Positions 16,016 to 24,785 of a DNA stretch of 64,000 nt are shown piece by piece (position 1 is the stretch's first letter; each line of letters begins with the position of its first letter). The notes under the pieces were generated by a model. The model saw nothing but the letters and a program-made list of their open reading frames with translations. It was not told where the DNA came from and searched no databases. This DNA comes from JACOMY01 sp046233115. Lineage in GTDB: Bacteria > Pseudomonadota > Alphaproteobacteria > Kiloniellales > JACOMY01. Where the stretch lies: assembly GCA_046233115.1 (NCBI GenBank), contig JBJXHM010000001.1, positions 372,001-436,000 on the forward strand, written 5' to 3'. The position numbers were made by a program, and so were the translations under genes.

Positions 16016-19000
16016 TCACAGCCAGACGAAGTCGCTGGAGGTTAGCAGGCCGGCGTTGGTGACGCCGTCGACCAGAAAGGCCTGGTCGACGTTGCCGTCG
16101 CCGTCCTGGTCGACCTGGATCTGACGTGGACCCGCGTAGCGCGCCTCGGAGTTGCCGCCGCTGGAAAAGGCGGCCGCGCCGATGTAGGCAAAGGCGCCGC
16201 TCTCCAGACCGGTGACGAAGACCAGCTTGTCCGCGCTGTTGGCTGCGTTCACCGAGACGCCGTCGAAATCGCGCAGGATCGGCCCGCCGGAGCCGCCGCT
16301 GCCCAGGCCGCTGGCGCCGAAGCGGAAGGAATCCGCACCCGAACCGCCGAAGACGGTGTCGCCCTGGCCCAGACGCAGGGTGTCGCTGCCGCTGCCGCCC
16401 TCGATGCGGTCACGTCCACCGCCGCCGTTCAGGTCGTCGTTGCCGCCACCACCTTCGATGACGTCGCCGCCGCCGAGGCCGCGCAGGCTGTTGTGGCCGC
16501 TGTTGCCCTGGATGGTGTTGTCCAGGCTGTTGCCGGCTCCGTCGAGATTGCCGAAGCTCGCCTGCATGCGCAGGTTTTCGACGAAGTCGGTGGCCCCGCC
16601 GTCGGGCAGGGTGTAGTCGTCCTCGGCCCGCACCAGGTCGACGCCCTGGCCGCTGCGCTCGATCACCAGGTCGGTGCGGGTGTCGACCACGAAGGTGTCG
16701 TCGCCGAGGTTGCCGATCAGGCTGTCGGCGCCGTTGCGACCGTTCAGGATGTCGTCGCCGTTCTTGCCCTCCAGGAGGTTGTCGGAGGAGTTGCCGAGCA
16801 GGGTGTTGGCGCGTGCGTTGCCCTCCAGGCTGGCCGGCCCTACGCCGATGTTGATGTTGGCACGCTCGACATGGCCCTCGCTGCTGCCGGCCAGGGTGTA
16901 GGCCAGCGCGTCGGAGCGGAGCACATCCTCGAAGCCGCCGGCCGCGGTCTCGCGGACCACGTCGGTCAAGGTGTCGACGATGAAGGTGTCGTTGGCGCGC
17001 CCGCCGTCGGCCGTGTCGACGCCGCTGCCGCCGTTCAGGCGGTCGCTGCCGGTGCCGGCGTAGAGCAGGTCGCTGCCCGAGCCGCCGCCCAGACGATCAT
17101 TGTCCGCGCCGCCGAAGGCCGTGTCGCTGCCCGCGTCGCCGAAAAGGGTGTCGTGGCCACTGTCGCCGATCAGGGAGTCGCTGCCGTCCTGCCCGCGGAG
17201 GGTGTCGTTGCCGCTCTCGCCCAGGGCCAGGTCGCCGCCGGCGCCACCGCGGATATCGTCGTCGCCGGTACCGCCGGCGAGACTGAGGTCGGCGCTGCTG
17301 CCGCCGAAGATGTGGTCGTCGCCGTCGCCGCCGAACAGCGAGAGGTTGATTCCGGAGCCGCCGAAGACGCTGTCGTTCCCCGATCCGCCGAGCAGCGAGA
17401 CGTCATCGCCGTCGCCGCCGAAGAGGCTGTCCGCACCCGATCCGCCGGCGAACCAGCTATCCGCGCCGTCCCCGCCATAGATGGTGTCTTCGTCCCAGTT
17501 GCCGAAGAGCAGCGAGTCGTTCCCCTCCTGCCCGCGGATCACATCCTTGCCGGAGCCTCCGAAGAAGGTGCCGTCGTTGCCGCTGCCGCCATCGAGCAGG
17601 TCGCCGCCGCTGCCGCCGTAGAAGAAGGAGTCTTCGCCGGTGTCGCCGCGGAGGTTGTCGGCGCCCTGATCGCCGTCGAAAGCAACATCGTCGCCCTGGC
17701 CGCCGTAGACGACATCGTTGTCGCTGGCGCCTCGGAGGAAGGAATCGCCATTGGCGCCGCCGAAGAGGATGTCGGCACCGGACCCGCCGTTGAAGACCGC
17801 ATCGTAGCCCGCGCCGCCAAAGAGCTGGTCGGCCTGATCGCCGCCGAAGAAGCTGCGGTCCGCACCATCGTCGCCATAGAGGGAATCTCCGTCCGCATCG
17901 CCGTAGACCAGGGAGTCGTCGCCGGATCCGCCAAAGAGAGAGTCGTCGCCGCCACTTCCGAACAGCATGCGGTCGGTGCCGTCACCGCCGTAGAGCGTGT
18001 CGCGGCCGGTTCCGCCGAACAGGGAGGCGTCGGAGCCGCTGCCGCCGTAGATCGTGTCGTCATGATCGTTTCCGATCAGCAAGGAATCGTTGCCGGCATC
18101 GCCGAAGATGCGGTCGTCGTCGGCTCCGCCGATGATGAGGAAATCGTCCCCGCTGCCGGCTTGGAGGGTATCGTTGCCCTCGCCGCCGTAGAGGAAGCCG
18201 TCGTCGCCTTCGGCCCCGAGAACCTGGTCCGACCCTGACCCCCCTCCCAGCAGCGAGTCCTTGCCGGCGCCGGCGAAGATGAGGTCGTTGCCGCTATCAC
18301 CAAGGAAGAAGTAGTCGTTGCCGGTACCCCCGAACAAGGTGTCGGAACTCAGGTCGCCGTAGAAGGAGCCGTCGATCCCGTCGCCGCCGAAGAGGCTGTC
18401 GGACCCGTCGCCGCCGAAGAAACTGAGGTCGTTCCCGGTCTCGCCCGCCAGCCGATCAGTGCCGCTGCCACCGTAGAGGGTACTGTCGTCGCCGCCGTCG
18501 CCGAAGACCCGGTCGTCCCCGCTGCCACCCTCCAGGGCACGATCGGATCCGGTCCCGCCGTAGATCGTGTCCTGACCGTCCATACCTCTCAGGAAAGCGT
18601 CGTCGCCGAGGTGGCCGCTGATGGTGTCATCGCCGGAGTTGCCGTGCAGGACACGATCGTCGCCGCGACCTCCGAAGAGCGTGTCCTTGCCGTGTCCACC
18701 CTCGAAAAAGGAGTCGTTCCCGTTGCCGCCGTAGAGCCGATCCGCATCCGAGCCGCCGTTCAGTTCGATGTCATTGCCGGCGCCAGCGTAGATGACGTCG
18801 TTGCCTCGGCCGCCGTAGAACCAGGTATCCCGGCCGGAGCCGCCGAAAATGACATCATTGCCGAGATTGCCGGCGAGAAACTGCTCGTCTCCGCTGCTGC
18901 CAAAGAGGGTATCCGCGTCGAGATTGCCGAAGAGCGCGTCGTTGCCATTGCCGCCGAAGAGGGTGTCATTGCCTGCCGCACCGAAGAGGACGTCGTCATT

Positions 19001-19081
19001 GCCAAGACCGAAGATCCTGTCGACAAGGTTCGTCCCGGTCAGGGTGTCGTTGGCACCGTCCGAGCCGGTAATGTTAGCCAT
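16016..19081 (-). CDS. RTX calcium-binding repeat protein, 1021 aa
   Basis: ATG at 19081 with AGGGGAT upstream on the minus strand; no signal peptide (MANITGSDGANDTLTG). About 680 residues of RTX units follow, and from about residue 70 they alternate between 9 and 10 residues with hardly an exception. A ~330-residue C-terminal domain follows, closely similar to those of the 8454 and 45617 genes: DTFIVDTLTDVVRETAAGG, ENLRMQ, GGPILRDFDG, RQIQVDQDGDG, and a final LTSSDFVWL. By family it is a Ca2+-dependent extracellular protein exported by a type I system through its C-terminus. There is no enzyme domain. It is flanked by the HisD-like gene (convergent) and the LysR gene (same strand, upstream). 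Confidence 0.9.
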   Translation of the reverse strand: MANITGSDGANDTLTGTNLVDRIFGLGNDDVLFGAAGNDTLFGGNGNDALFGNLDADTLFGSSGDEQFLAGNLGNDVIFGGSGRDTWFYGGRGNDVIYAGAGNDIELNGGSDADRLYGGNGNDSFFEGGHGKDTLFGGRGDDRVLHGNSGDDTISGHLGDDAFLRGMDGQDTIYGGTGSDRALEGGSGDDRVFGDGGDDSTLYGGSGTDRLAGETGNDLSFFGGDGSDSLFGGDGIDGSFYGDLSSDTLFGGTGNDYFFLGDSGNDLIFAGAGKDSLLGGGSGSDQVLGAEGDDGFLYGGEGNDTLQAGSGDDFLIIGGADDDRIFGDAGNDSLLIGNDHDDTIYGGSGSDASLFGGTGRDTLYGGDGTDRMLFGSGGDDSLFGGSGDDSLVYGDADGDSLYGDDGADRSFFGGDQADQLFGGAGYDAVFNGGSGADILFGGANGDSFLRGASDNDVVYGGQGDDVAFDGDQGADNLRGDTGEDSFFYGGSGGDLLDGGSGNDGTFFGGSGKDVIRGQEGNDSLLFGNWDEDTIYGGDGADSWFAGGSGADSLFGGDGDDVSLLGGSGNDSVFGGSGINLSLFGGDGDDHIFGGSSADLSLAGGTGDDDIRGGAGGDLALGESGNDTLRGQDGSDSLIGDSGHDTLFGDAGSDTAFGGADNDRLGGGSGSDLLYAGTGSDRLNGGSGVDTADGGRANDTFIVDTLTDVVRETAAGGFEDVLRSDALAYTLAGSSEGHVERANINIGVGPASLEGNARANTLLGNSSDNLLEGKNGDDILNGRNGADSLIGNLGDDTFVVDTRTDLVIERSGQGVDLVRAEDDYTLPDGGATDFVENLRMQASFGNLDGAGNSLDNTIQGNSGHNSLRGLGGGDVIEGGGGNDDLNGGGGRDRIEGGSGSDTLRLGQGDTVFGGSGADSFRFGASGLGSGGSGGPILRDFDGVSVNAANSADKLVFVTGLESGAFAYIGAAAFSSGGNSEARYAGPRQIQVDQDGDGNVDQAFLVDGVTNAGLLTSSDFVWL

Positions 19082-19222
19082 GACTATCCCCTAGAGTTTT
19101 TCGGCGTAGACTTCCATATTGCGGAATCATCAAGCAGAATTGGGATGAAATTTTGATTTTCTCTATTGGTTTATGAGACAATAAGAATTTCTCGGGATCC
19201 TATCGCCCAGTCACATCCGGGA

Positions 19223-20128
19223 TTAGGGCGTTGCCGGCTGGGTGTTTTGCTTGCTCTCCTCGGCCAGGACATCGATGAAGGCGCGGATCTTGGGGGCCAG
19301 CAGGCGGCGTTCCGGGTAGAGGGCGTAGAGATCCAAGGTCGGCAGGGCGAAGTCCTGCAGCAGCGGGATGATGCGGCCTTCGGCAAGCTCCTCCCGCAGC
19401 GCGAAGACCGGCAGCAGGGCGATGCCGGCCCCGGCCAGCACCAGGCTGCGTACCGCCCGCGCGGAGTTTGCCGCGAAGCGCCCGGCGACCTGCACCCGAT
19501 GGCTTCGGCCCGCGGCCTCGAAGCGCCAGTCCTTGGGCGTGCGGTAGTTGGTGTCGAGGATGCAGTCGTGGTCGGCCAGTTCCTCCGGCGTCGATGGGCA
19601 GCCGCGCCTGGCCAGATAGCTCGGCGTCGCGCAGACGGTGAGCTGCACCTTGGTCAGGCGACGGGCGATCATGCTGTCCTCGTCCATCACGCCGATGCGG
19701 ACCGCCAGGTCGATGCCTTCCTCCACCAGGCTGACCCTGCGGTCGGTGAGGCGCAGCTCCACGCTGACCTCCGGGTGGCGGGCCAGGAAGCGGGAGACCG
19801 TGTCGGTCAGGTACATCTCGCCGTAGGTCACCGGCGCGGAGAGGATCAGGTGTCCGCGCGGGGTCTGGCCGCGGTCCCGGACCAGTGCCTCCACCGACTC
19901 GACATCCTCGACCAGGCGCTGGGCCTCGATCAGGTAGCCCTGGCCGACCTCGGTCAGGGTGAGCGAGCGCGTGGTGCGGTTCAGCAGGCGGACGCCCAGA
20001 TGCTCCTCCAGCTTGCGGAGCTGCTTGCTGGCCAGTGCGGTCGAGATGCCGAGCCGCCGGGCGCCGGCGGTGAAGGAGCCCGCCTCGGCGACGGCGACGA
20101 AGATGCGCATGGCGTCAATCCGGTCCAT
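19223..20128 (-). CDS. LysR-family transcriptional regulator
   Basis: A 301-residue regulator with an N-terminal winged HTH (residues ~1-60: MDRIDAMRIFVAVAEAGSFT, SKQLRKLEEHLGVRLLNRTT) and a substrate-binding-like effector domain of the common CrgA/DsdC-like kind (RGHLILSAPVTYGEMYLTD). ATG 20128 is preferred; three extra in-frame residues are possible. It is divergent from the GST/dioxygenase pair, and a perfect TTATCAA-N7-TTGATAA repeat lies three bases upstream of its start. The classical LysR model would be autoregulation plus activation of the divergent genes. Confidence 0.88.
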   Translation of the reverse strand: MDRIDAMRIFVAVAEAGSFTAGARRLGISTALASKQLRKLEEHLGVRLLNRTTRSLTLTEVGQGYLIEAQRLVEDVESVEALVRDRGQTPRGHLILSAPVTYGEMYLTDTVSRFLARHPEVSVELRLTDRRVSLVEEGIDLAVRIGVMDEDSMIARRLTKVQLTVCATPSYLARRGCPSTPEELADHDCILDTNYRTPKDWRFEAAGRSHRVQVAGRFAANSARAVRSLVLAGAGIALLPVFALREELAEGRIIPLLQDFALPTLDLYALYPERRLLAPKIRAFIDVLAEESKQNTQPATP

Positions 20129-20130
20129 GA

Positions 20131-20151
20131 TTATCAATGATCTGTTGATAA
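20131..20151. promoter_or_regulatory. LysR-type binding site TTATCAA-N7-TTGATAA
   Basis: Perfect seven-base arms around a seven-base spacer contain the T-N11-A motif of LysR regulators. The site lies in the 104-base divergent spacer, immediately before the LysR start codon, as expected for autorepression. Confidence 0.6.
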
Positions 20152-20232
20152 AGCTTCGTCAAGCATCTGGTTTATGTCTGATCGGACAGAGCGCATCTTG
20201 TGACCTGATACAGACGAGACGAGGTGGCGATC

Positions 20233-21189
20233 ATGCTAGTCGATGGACAGTGGAGCAGCTCTTGGCAGCCGGTGCAGGCGGATGACGGCGAGGGCCGCTT
20301 CCTGCGCCAGACCTCCAGCTTCCGCAACTGGATCACCCCGGACGGGGCGCCAGGACCCACCGGCGAGGGTGGTTTTAAGGCCGAGGCCGGCCGCTATCAC
20401 CTCTATGTCGCCCTGATCTGTCCCTGGGCCTGCCGGGTGCTGATGGCGCGCAAGCTGAAGGGTCTGGAAGCCCTGCTGCCGGTGACCGTAGTGGCGCCGA
20501 TCATGACCGATCAGGGCTGGCAGTTCGGCGGCCGGGAGGGCTGCGAGGCCGACCCGAACCTCGGGGCGACGCACCTGCATCAGGTCTATACCGCTGCCGA
20601 TCCGCACTACACCGGCCGTGCGACCGTCCCTGTCCTGTGGGACAAGCAGCGCCGGACCATCGTCAACAACGAGTCCGCCGACATCCTGCGCATGCTGAAC
20701 ACTGCCTTCGTCGAACTGGGCGCGACCGGTCCGGACCTCTATCCGAAGGTGCTGCGCCGGGAGATCGACGAACTCGCCCCCTGGCTCTACGAGCGCCTGA
20801 ACAACGGGGTCTACCGGGCCGGTTTCGCCACCACCCAGACCGCCTACGAGGAGGCGGTGGTGGACGTCTTCGAGGCGTTGGACAGCCTGGAGGCGCGGCT
20901 CGGCGACGGCCGTCGCTTCCTGCTGGGCGAGGCGCTGACCGAGCTGGACATCCGCGCCTTCGTCACCCTGGTGCGCTTCGACGCCGCCTATCACGGGGTC
21001 TTCAAGTGCAACCTGCGCCGGCTCGCCGACTATCCCGCGCTCTCCGCCTACCTCCAGCGTGTGCTGGCGCTGCCGGGGGTGGCCGAGACCGTGAGCATCG
21101 ACCACATCAAGGCCGGCTACTACGCAATCAAGGCGCTGAATCCCAACGGGATCGTTCCGCTGGGGCCGGTCTTGCCCTTCGCCTGCTAG
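20233..21189 (+). CDS. Glutathione S-transferase, glutathionyl-hydroquinone reductase (YqjG/ECM4) type
   Basis: A 318-residue Xi-class GST. The catalytic cysteine is about Cys63 in the CPWA motif (YVALICPWACR); family-typical blocks are FRNWITPDG, TVPVLWDK, IVNNESADILRMLN and TLVRFDAAYHGVFKCNLRRL. These enzymes remove glutathione from glutathionyl-hydroquinones. GAGG at 20221 sits eight bases before ATG 20233, so this start is preferred over GTG 20224. The dioxygenase gene follows 13 bases later, suggesting a two-gene unit for quinone or aromatic detoxification under LysR control. Confidence 0.87.
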   Translation: MLVDGQWSSSWQPVQADDGEGRFLRQTSSFRNWITPDGAPGPTGEGGFKAEAGRYHLYVALICPWACRVLMARKLKGLEALLPVTVVAPIMTDQGWQFGGREGCEADPNLGATHLHQVYTAADPHYTGRATVPVLWDKQRRTIVNNESADILRMLNTAFVELGATGPDLYPKVLRREIDELAPWLYERLNNGVYRAGFATTQTAYEEAVVDVFEALDSLEARLGDGRRFLLGEALTELDIRAFVTLVRFDAAYHGVFKCNLRRLADYPALSAYLQRVLALPGVAETVSIDHIKAGYYAIKALNPNGIVPLGPVLPFAC

Positions 21190-21202
21190 AGGAACGCCCC
21201 TC

Positions 21203-22030
21203 ATGTCGCTACCCGCTCTCTTCCTCGGCCACGGCGCGCCGGACCTGGCCCTCAGCAACCATCCGGCCAAAGGCTTCCTGACGGGGCTGGGCCGGAGCCT
21301 GCCCCGCCCCAAGGCCATCCTTGCGGTGTCGGCGCACTGGGAGGCCGCGCCGTTGCGGGTGACGGCGGCCGAACGGCCGGAGACGGTGCACGACTTCTAC
21401 GGCTTCCCGCGGGAGCTCTATCGCCTGAACTACCCTGCGCAGAGCGATGCCAGCCTGATCGAAGAGGTCGCCGCCGACCTCGAGAGCCTCGGGCTCACGG
21501 TCCGCGCCGACCCGAAGCGCGGTTACGATCACGGCACCTGGGCGCCGCTGCTGCTGATGTATCCCGAGGCCGACATCCCGCTGGTGCAGCTCTCCCTGTT
21601 GCAGGGGGCCGACGCCCGGGCACACCACCGGATCGGCCTAGCGTTGGCGGCCTTGCGTGCCGAGGGGGTGCTGATCGTCGGCTCCGGCTCGATCACCCAC
21701 AACTTGCGTGCCCTGGCGCCGGAAGGGACGCCGGCTCCAGACTGGGCGCGGCGCTTCGACGGCTGGGTCTTCGACACGCTGGAGGCCGGCCGGCAGGAGG
21801 AGCTGCTGGACTTCCCGGCCAAGCCCTCGGTCGCACGCCTGGCTCACCCCTCGGTCGAGCACTTCCTGCCCTTCTACGTGGCCCTCGGTGCGGGCGGGGA
21901 AGGGACCAAGGCCCGCTGCCTGCACCGCAGCTTCAGCTACGGCTCGATCAGCATGGCGAGCTACGCCTTTGGCGGTGCCGAGGAACTGGCGGCTCTCGGC
22001 GGCGGGACGCAGGTCGCGGCCAGCGCTTGA
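21203..22030 (+). CDS. DODA-type extradiol ring-opening dioxygenase family protein (YgiD-like)
   Basis: A 275-residue member of the class III extradiol / DOPA 4,5-dioxygenase family. Metal-binding histidines visible include His10 in FLGHGAP, His45 in VSAHWE, His110 in YDHGTWAPL and His166 in GSITHNL. Members cleave catecholic rings using Fe2+ or Zn2+; the physiological substrate is unknown. It starts 13 bases after the glutathionyl-hydroquinone reductase gene and is probably co-transcribed with it. Confidence 0.86.
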   Translation: MSLPALFLGHGAPDLALSNHPAKGFLTGLGRSLPRPKAILAVSAHWEAAPLRVTAAERPETVHDFYGFPRELYRLNYPAQSDASLIEEVAADLESLGLTVRADPKRGYDHGTWAPLLLMYPEADIPLVQLSLLQGADARAHHRIGLALAALRAEGVLIVGSGSITHNLRALAPEGTPAPDWARRFDGWVFDTLEAGRQEELLDFPAKPSVARLAHPSVEHFLPFYVALGAGGEGTKARCLHRSFSYGSISMASYAFGGAEELAALGGGTQVAASA

Positions 22031-22114
22031 AGACCCGACGGGGACAGCCTCACCTAGCCGGCGTATGATCCCGAGATCCCCCCCTCGGGGAGGGCAGCAG
22101 GTGGGAGGATCGTC

Positions 22115-23878
22115 ATGTCCCTGTCGCGACGACAGCTTCTCGATGCGGCACTGACAGTCGGGAGCGGTGCGCTCTTCGCGGCGGGCGCAGGCCTGCCGGC
22201 GCCGAGCCGGGCGGCGGGGACAGGCGGCTGGCCGGCCGCCTCCGCTTGGGCAGAGCTGCAGGCCGAAGTCGGCGCGCGCCTGATCGAGGTAGCCTCGCCC
22301 CTGGCGCCTTGCCTGGAGGCGCCCGGCGGCCAGGCCTGCGCGGCCCGGCTGGCGGAGATGCAGAACCCCTTCTTCCTGGAGGCGCAGCCCGGCGGGCTTC
22401 AGACCAATGGCTGGCTGGATGCCTGGACTGGGCGCGTCAGCCCTTACGCGGTGGCTGCCGAGAGCGCGGCGGATATTGCGGCTGCCGTCACCTTTGCCCG
22501 GCGCGAGGGGGTCAAGCTGGTGGTGAAGGGGACCGGACACGACTACCTCGGTCGCAGCTCTGCGCCGGACTCGCTGCTGGTCTGGACCCACCGGATGCGG
22601 CAGGTGCGCTACGATCCGGACTTCGTCATCGAGGGCGCACCGGTCGGGACGCCCGGCCTGCCTGCCCTCACCGCAGAGGCCGGTGCGCGCTGGATCGAGG
22701 CCTACCTGGCTGCGGCCGCGGCCGGCCGCTACGTCCAGGGCGGCGGCTGCACCACGGTCGGGGTCGCCGGGGGCTTCATCCAGGGCGGCGGCTTCGGCAG
22801 CTTCTCCAAGCGCTACGGCAGTGGTGCCGGCAGCGTGCTGCAGTTCGAGGTGGTGACGGCCGACGGGGCGATCCGGACCGCCAACGCGCTGCGAAACCCT
22901 GATCTCTTCTGGGCGCTGCGCGGCGGCGGGGGCGGGACCTTCGGCATCGTCAGCAAGGTGACCCTCCTGACCCATCCGCAGCCGCAGAGCGTCGGCATCC
23001 TCAGCGGTACGATCCGGGCGCCCGACGCGGCCGCCTTCCGCCGGCTGCTGGACCATCTGGTCGCCTGGTACCCCGCTGCGCTGAACTCGCCCGACTGGGG
23101 CGAGCAGATCGCGCTCAGCCCCGACAACAGCGTGGAGATCCTCCTGGTCTTCCTCGACCTCGAGCGCGAGGCGGCGCTGGCGGTCTGGCAGCCGTTGCTA
23201 CAGGGGTTTTCCGACGAGGGCATCGCGGCGGCAGACCTGCAGACGATGGCGATGCCCTTCGCCGGTCTTTGGGACGCCGCCTACTGGCAGCGCAACCGAC
23301 CTGACTTCATCAGTCTCGACCGCCGTCCGGAAGCCACACCCGGTCACTACTGGTGGGCGACGAACCAGCGCGAGGTCGGGCAGGTCATCAACAGTTACAC
23401 CTCGCGCTGGCTGCCGCTGTCCCTGTTCCAGGGCGAGGCGGCGCCGCGCCTAGCCGAGACCCTGTTCCAGGCCTCGCGCCACGCCAGGGTCGCGCTGCAC
23501 CTGAACAAGGGGCTCTCAGGCGCGAGCGAGTCCGTCTTGGCGCGCGAGCGGGAGACCAGCATCAACCCCTTGGCCCGGGAGGCCGCCGCGCTCGCCATCG
23601 TCGCCTCGACCCAGCAGGCGCGCTATCCCGGCCTGCCGGGACACGAGCCCGACCGCGCGGCCGGCCTGGAGAAGGCGCAGCGGATAGCGGCCGCGATCGC
23701 GATCCTGCGGGAGGCGACGCCCGGCGGCGGCTGCTATCTGAACGAGGCCGACTATTTCGAGCCGGACTGGCAGCACAGCTTCTACGGCGACAACTACGCC
23801 GACCTGCTGGCGATCAAGCGGCGCTACGACCCGGGCAATCTCTTTGCCGTGCATCACGGCGTCGGCAGCGAGGCCTGA
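22115..23878 (+). CDS. Tat-exported FAD-dependent oxidoreductase (PCMH + BBE), bicovalent flavin
   Basis: A 587-residue protein. The N-terminus (MSLSRRQLLDAALTV... to PSRAAG) is a twin-arginine signal. An FAD-binding PCMH domain spans about residues 105-300, with both covalent flavin anchors of the berberine-bridge family visible: His142 in GTGHDYLGRSS and Cys212 in QGGGCTTVGVAGG. The C-terminus has the BBE motif (CYLNEADYFEPDWQHSFYG, then YDPGNLFAVHHGVG). It would oxidise an alcohol, sugar or alkaloid-type substrate in the periplasm, reducing O2. A GGGAGG ribosome binding site precedes ATG 22115, and a CCCGAG/CTCGGG hairpin separates it from the dioxygenase gene. Substrate unknown. Confidence 0.87.
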   Translation: MSLSRRQLLDAALTVGSGALFAAGAGLPAPSRAAGTGGWPAASAWAELQAEVGARLIEVASPLAPCLEAPGGQACAARLAEMQNPFFLEAQPGGLQTNGWLDAWTGRVSPYAVAAESAADIAAAVTFARREGVKLVVKGTGHDYLGRSSAPDSLLVWTHRMRQVRYDPDFVIEGAPVGTPGLPALTAEAGARWIEAYLAAAAAGRYVQGGGCTTVGVAGGFIQGGGFGSFSKRYGSGAGSVLQFEVVTADGAIRTANALRNPDLFWALRGGGGGTFGIVSKVTLLTHPQPQSVGILSGTIRAPDAAAFRRLLDHLVAWYPAALNSPDWGEQIALSPDNSVEILLVFLDLEREAALAVWQPLLQGFSDEGIAAADLQTMAMPFAGLWDAAYWQRNRPDFISLDRRPEATPGHYWWATNQREVGQVINSYTSRWLPLSLFQGEAAPRLAETLFQASRHARVALHLNKGLSGASESVLARERETSINPLAREAAALAIVASTQQARYPGLPGHEPDRAAGLEKAQRIAAAIAILREATPGGGCYLNEADYFEPDWQHSFYGDNYADLLAIKRRYDPGNLFAVHHGVGSEA

Positions 23879-24086
23879 GACCCGCCATCTCTTGGATGAA
23901 CAGGTCAGACTGGCGGAAGGATTTGCTCTTCCTTTGGCCTCTGCCCGTCATTGAAAGACCGTGAAGCACAGGAGCCGGTTGGTGAGGCGCTTCCGCGGCC
24001 CGGCCGGCAGCGGCATTCTAGCCGCTGTCTTCAGCCGTCGCTGCACGCTAGCATGGCAAGACTTTGTGACGTGCGAGAGGTAGGCG

Positions 24087-24770
24087 ATGCCAGAGGACAA
24101 AGAGGTGATGGCGGAAGGCGGGCAGCATCTGCCTCCGTCCGCGGCTGGAGAGGCCTCGGCGGTGAAGGACAGCGCCTACTGGAACCGGCGCTACGCCAAG
24201 CGGGAACTGGTCTGGACCGGCAAGGCCAACGGCTTCCTGACGGCGGAGGTCAAGGATCTGCCTGCCGGCCGGGCGCTGGACCTGGCCGCCGGCGAGGGGC
24301 GCAACGCCGTCTGGCTGGCCGAACGCGGCTGGCAGGTGCGCGCGGTGGATTTCTCCGACGTCGCCATCGGCAAGGCCAGGCGCCTGGCCGAGGAGCGCGC
24401 AGTCGCGGACAGGGTGGACTTCCAGGTGGCCGACCTCCGTGGCTATCGGCCCGAGGCCGGGGCCTACGACCTGGTCATCGTGATGTACCTGCAGCTTCCC
24501 GGCCACGAGCTGGCCCCGATCCTTCGTACTGCCGCCGAGGCGGTGGCGCCGGGCGGCACCCTGGTCGTGGTCGCCCACGATTCCAAGAACCTGACCGAGG
24601 GCTACGGCGGCCCGCCGCAGGCCGAGGTGCTCTACACGGCTGAAGACGTGGTGGCGACGCTGGGCGGCGACCTGGCGATCTGGAAGGCAGAGCGGGTCGA
24701 GCGGATGGTCAGGACCGAGGAGGGCACACGGGTCGCGCTCGACTGCCTGGTGCGCGCGGCCCGGCAATAG
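24087..24770 (+). CDS. Class I SAM-dependent methyltransferase (TehB/UbiE-like)
   Basis: A 227-residue methyltransferase. The SAM-binding motif I is ALDLAAGEGRNAVWLAERGW, motif II is AVDFSDVAIGKAR, and YDLVIVMYLQLPGHE and VAPGGTLVVVAHD are motifs III and IV. The N-terminus YWNRRYAKRELVWTGKANGF resembles TehB-type enzymes with small or toxic-compound substrates. It stands alone, converging on the cyclase gene with a 15-base gap. The preceding ~200-base spacer shows no clear regulatory element. Confidence 0.85.
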   Translation: MPEDKEVMAEGGQHLPPSAAGEASAVKDSAYWNRRYAKRELVWTGKANGFLTAEVKDLPAGRALDLAAGEGRNAVWLAERGWQVRAVDFSDVAIGKARRLAEERAVADRVDFQVADLRGYRPEAGAYDLVIVMYLQLPGHELAPILRTAAEAVAPGGTLVVVAHDSKNLTEGYGGPPQAEVLYTAEDVVATLGGDLAIWKAERVERMVRTEEGTRVALDCLVRAARQ

Positions 24771-24785
24771 ACTCGCTCCGCAGGC

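Noticed and set aside
16493..18238. 581-codon plus-strand frame
   Set aside because: Antisense shadow of the 16016-19081 RTX gene, with the same Ala/Val pseudo-repeat.
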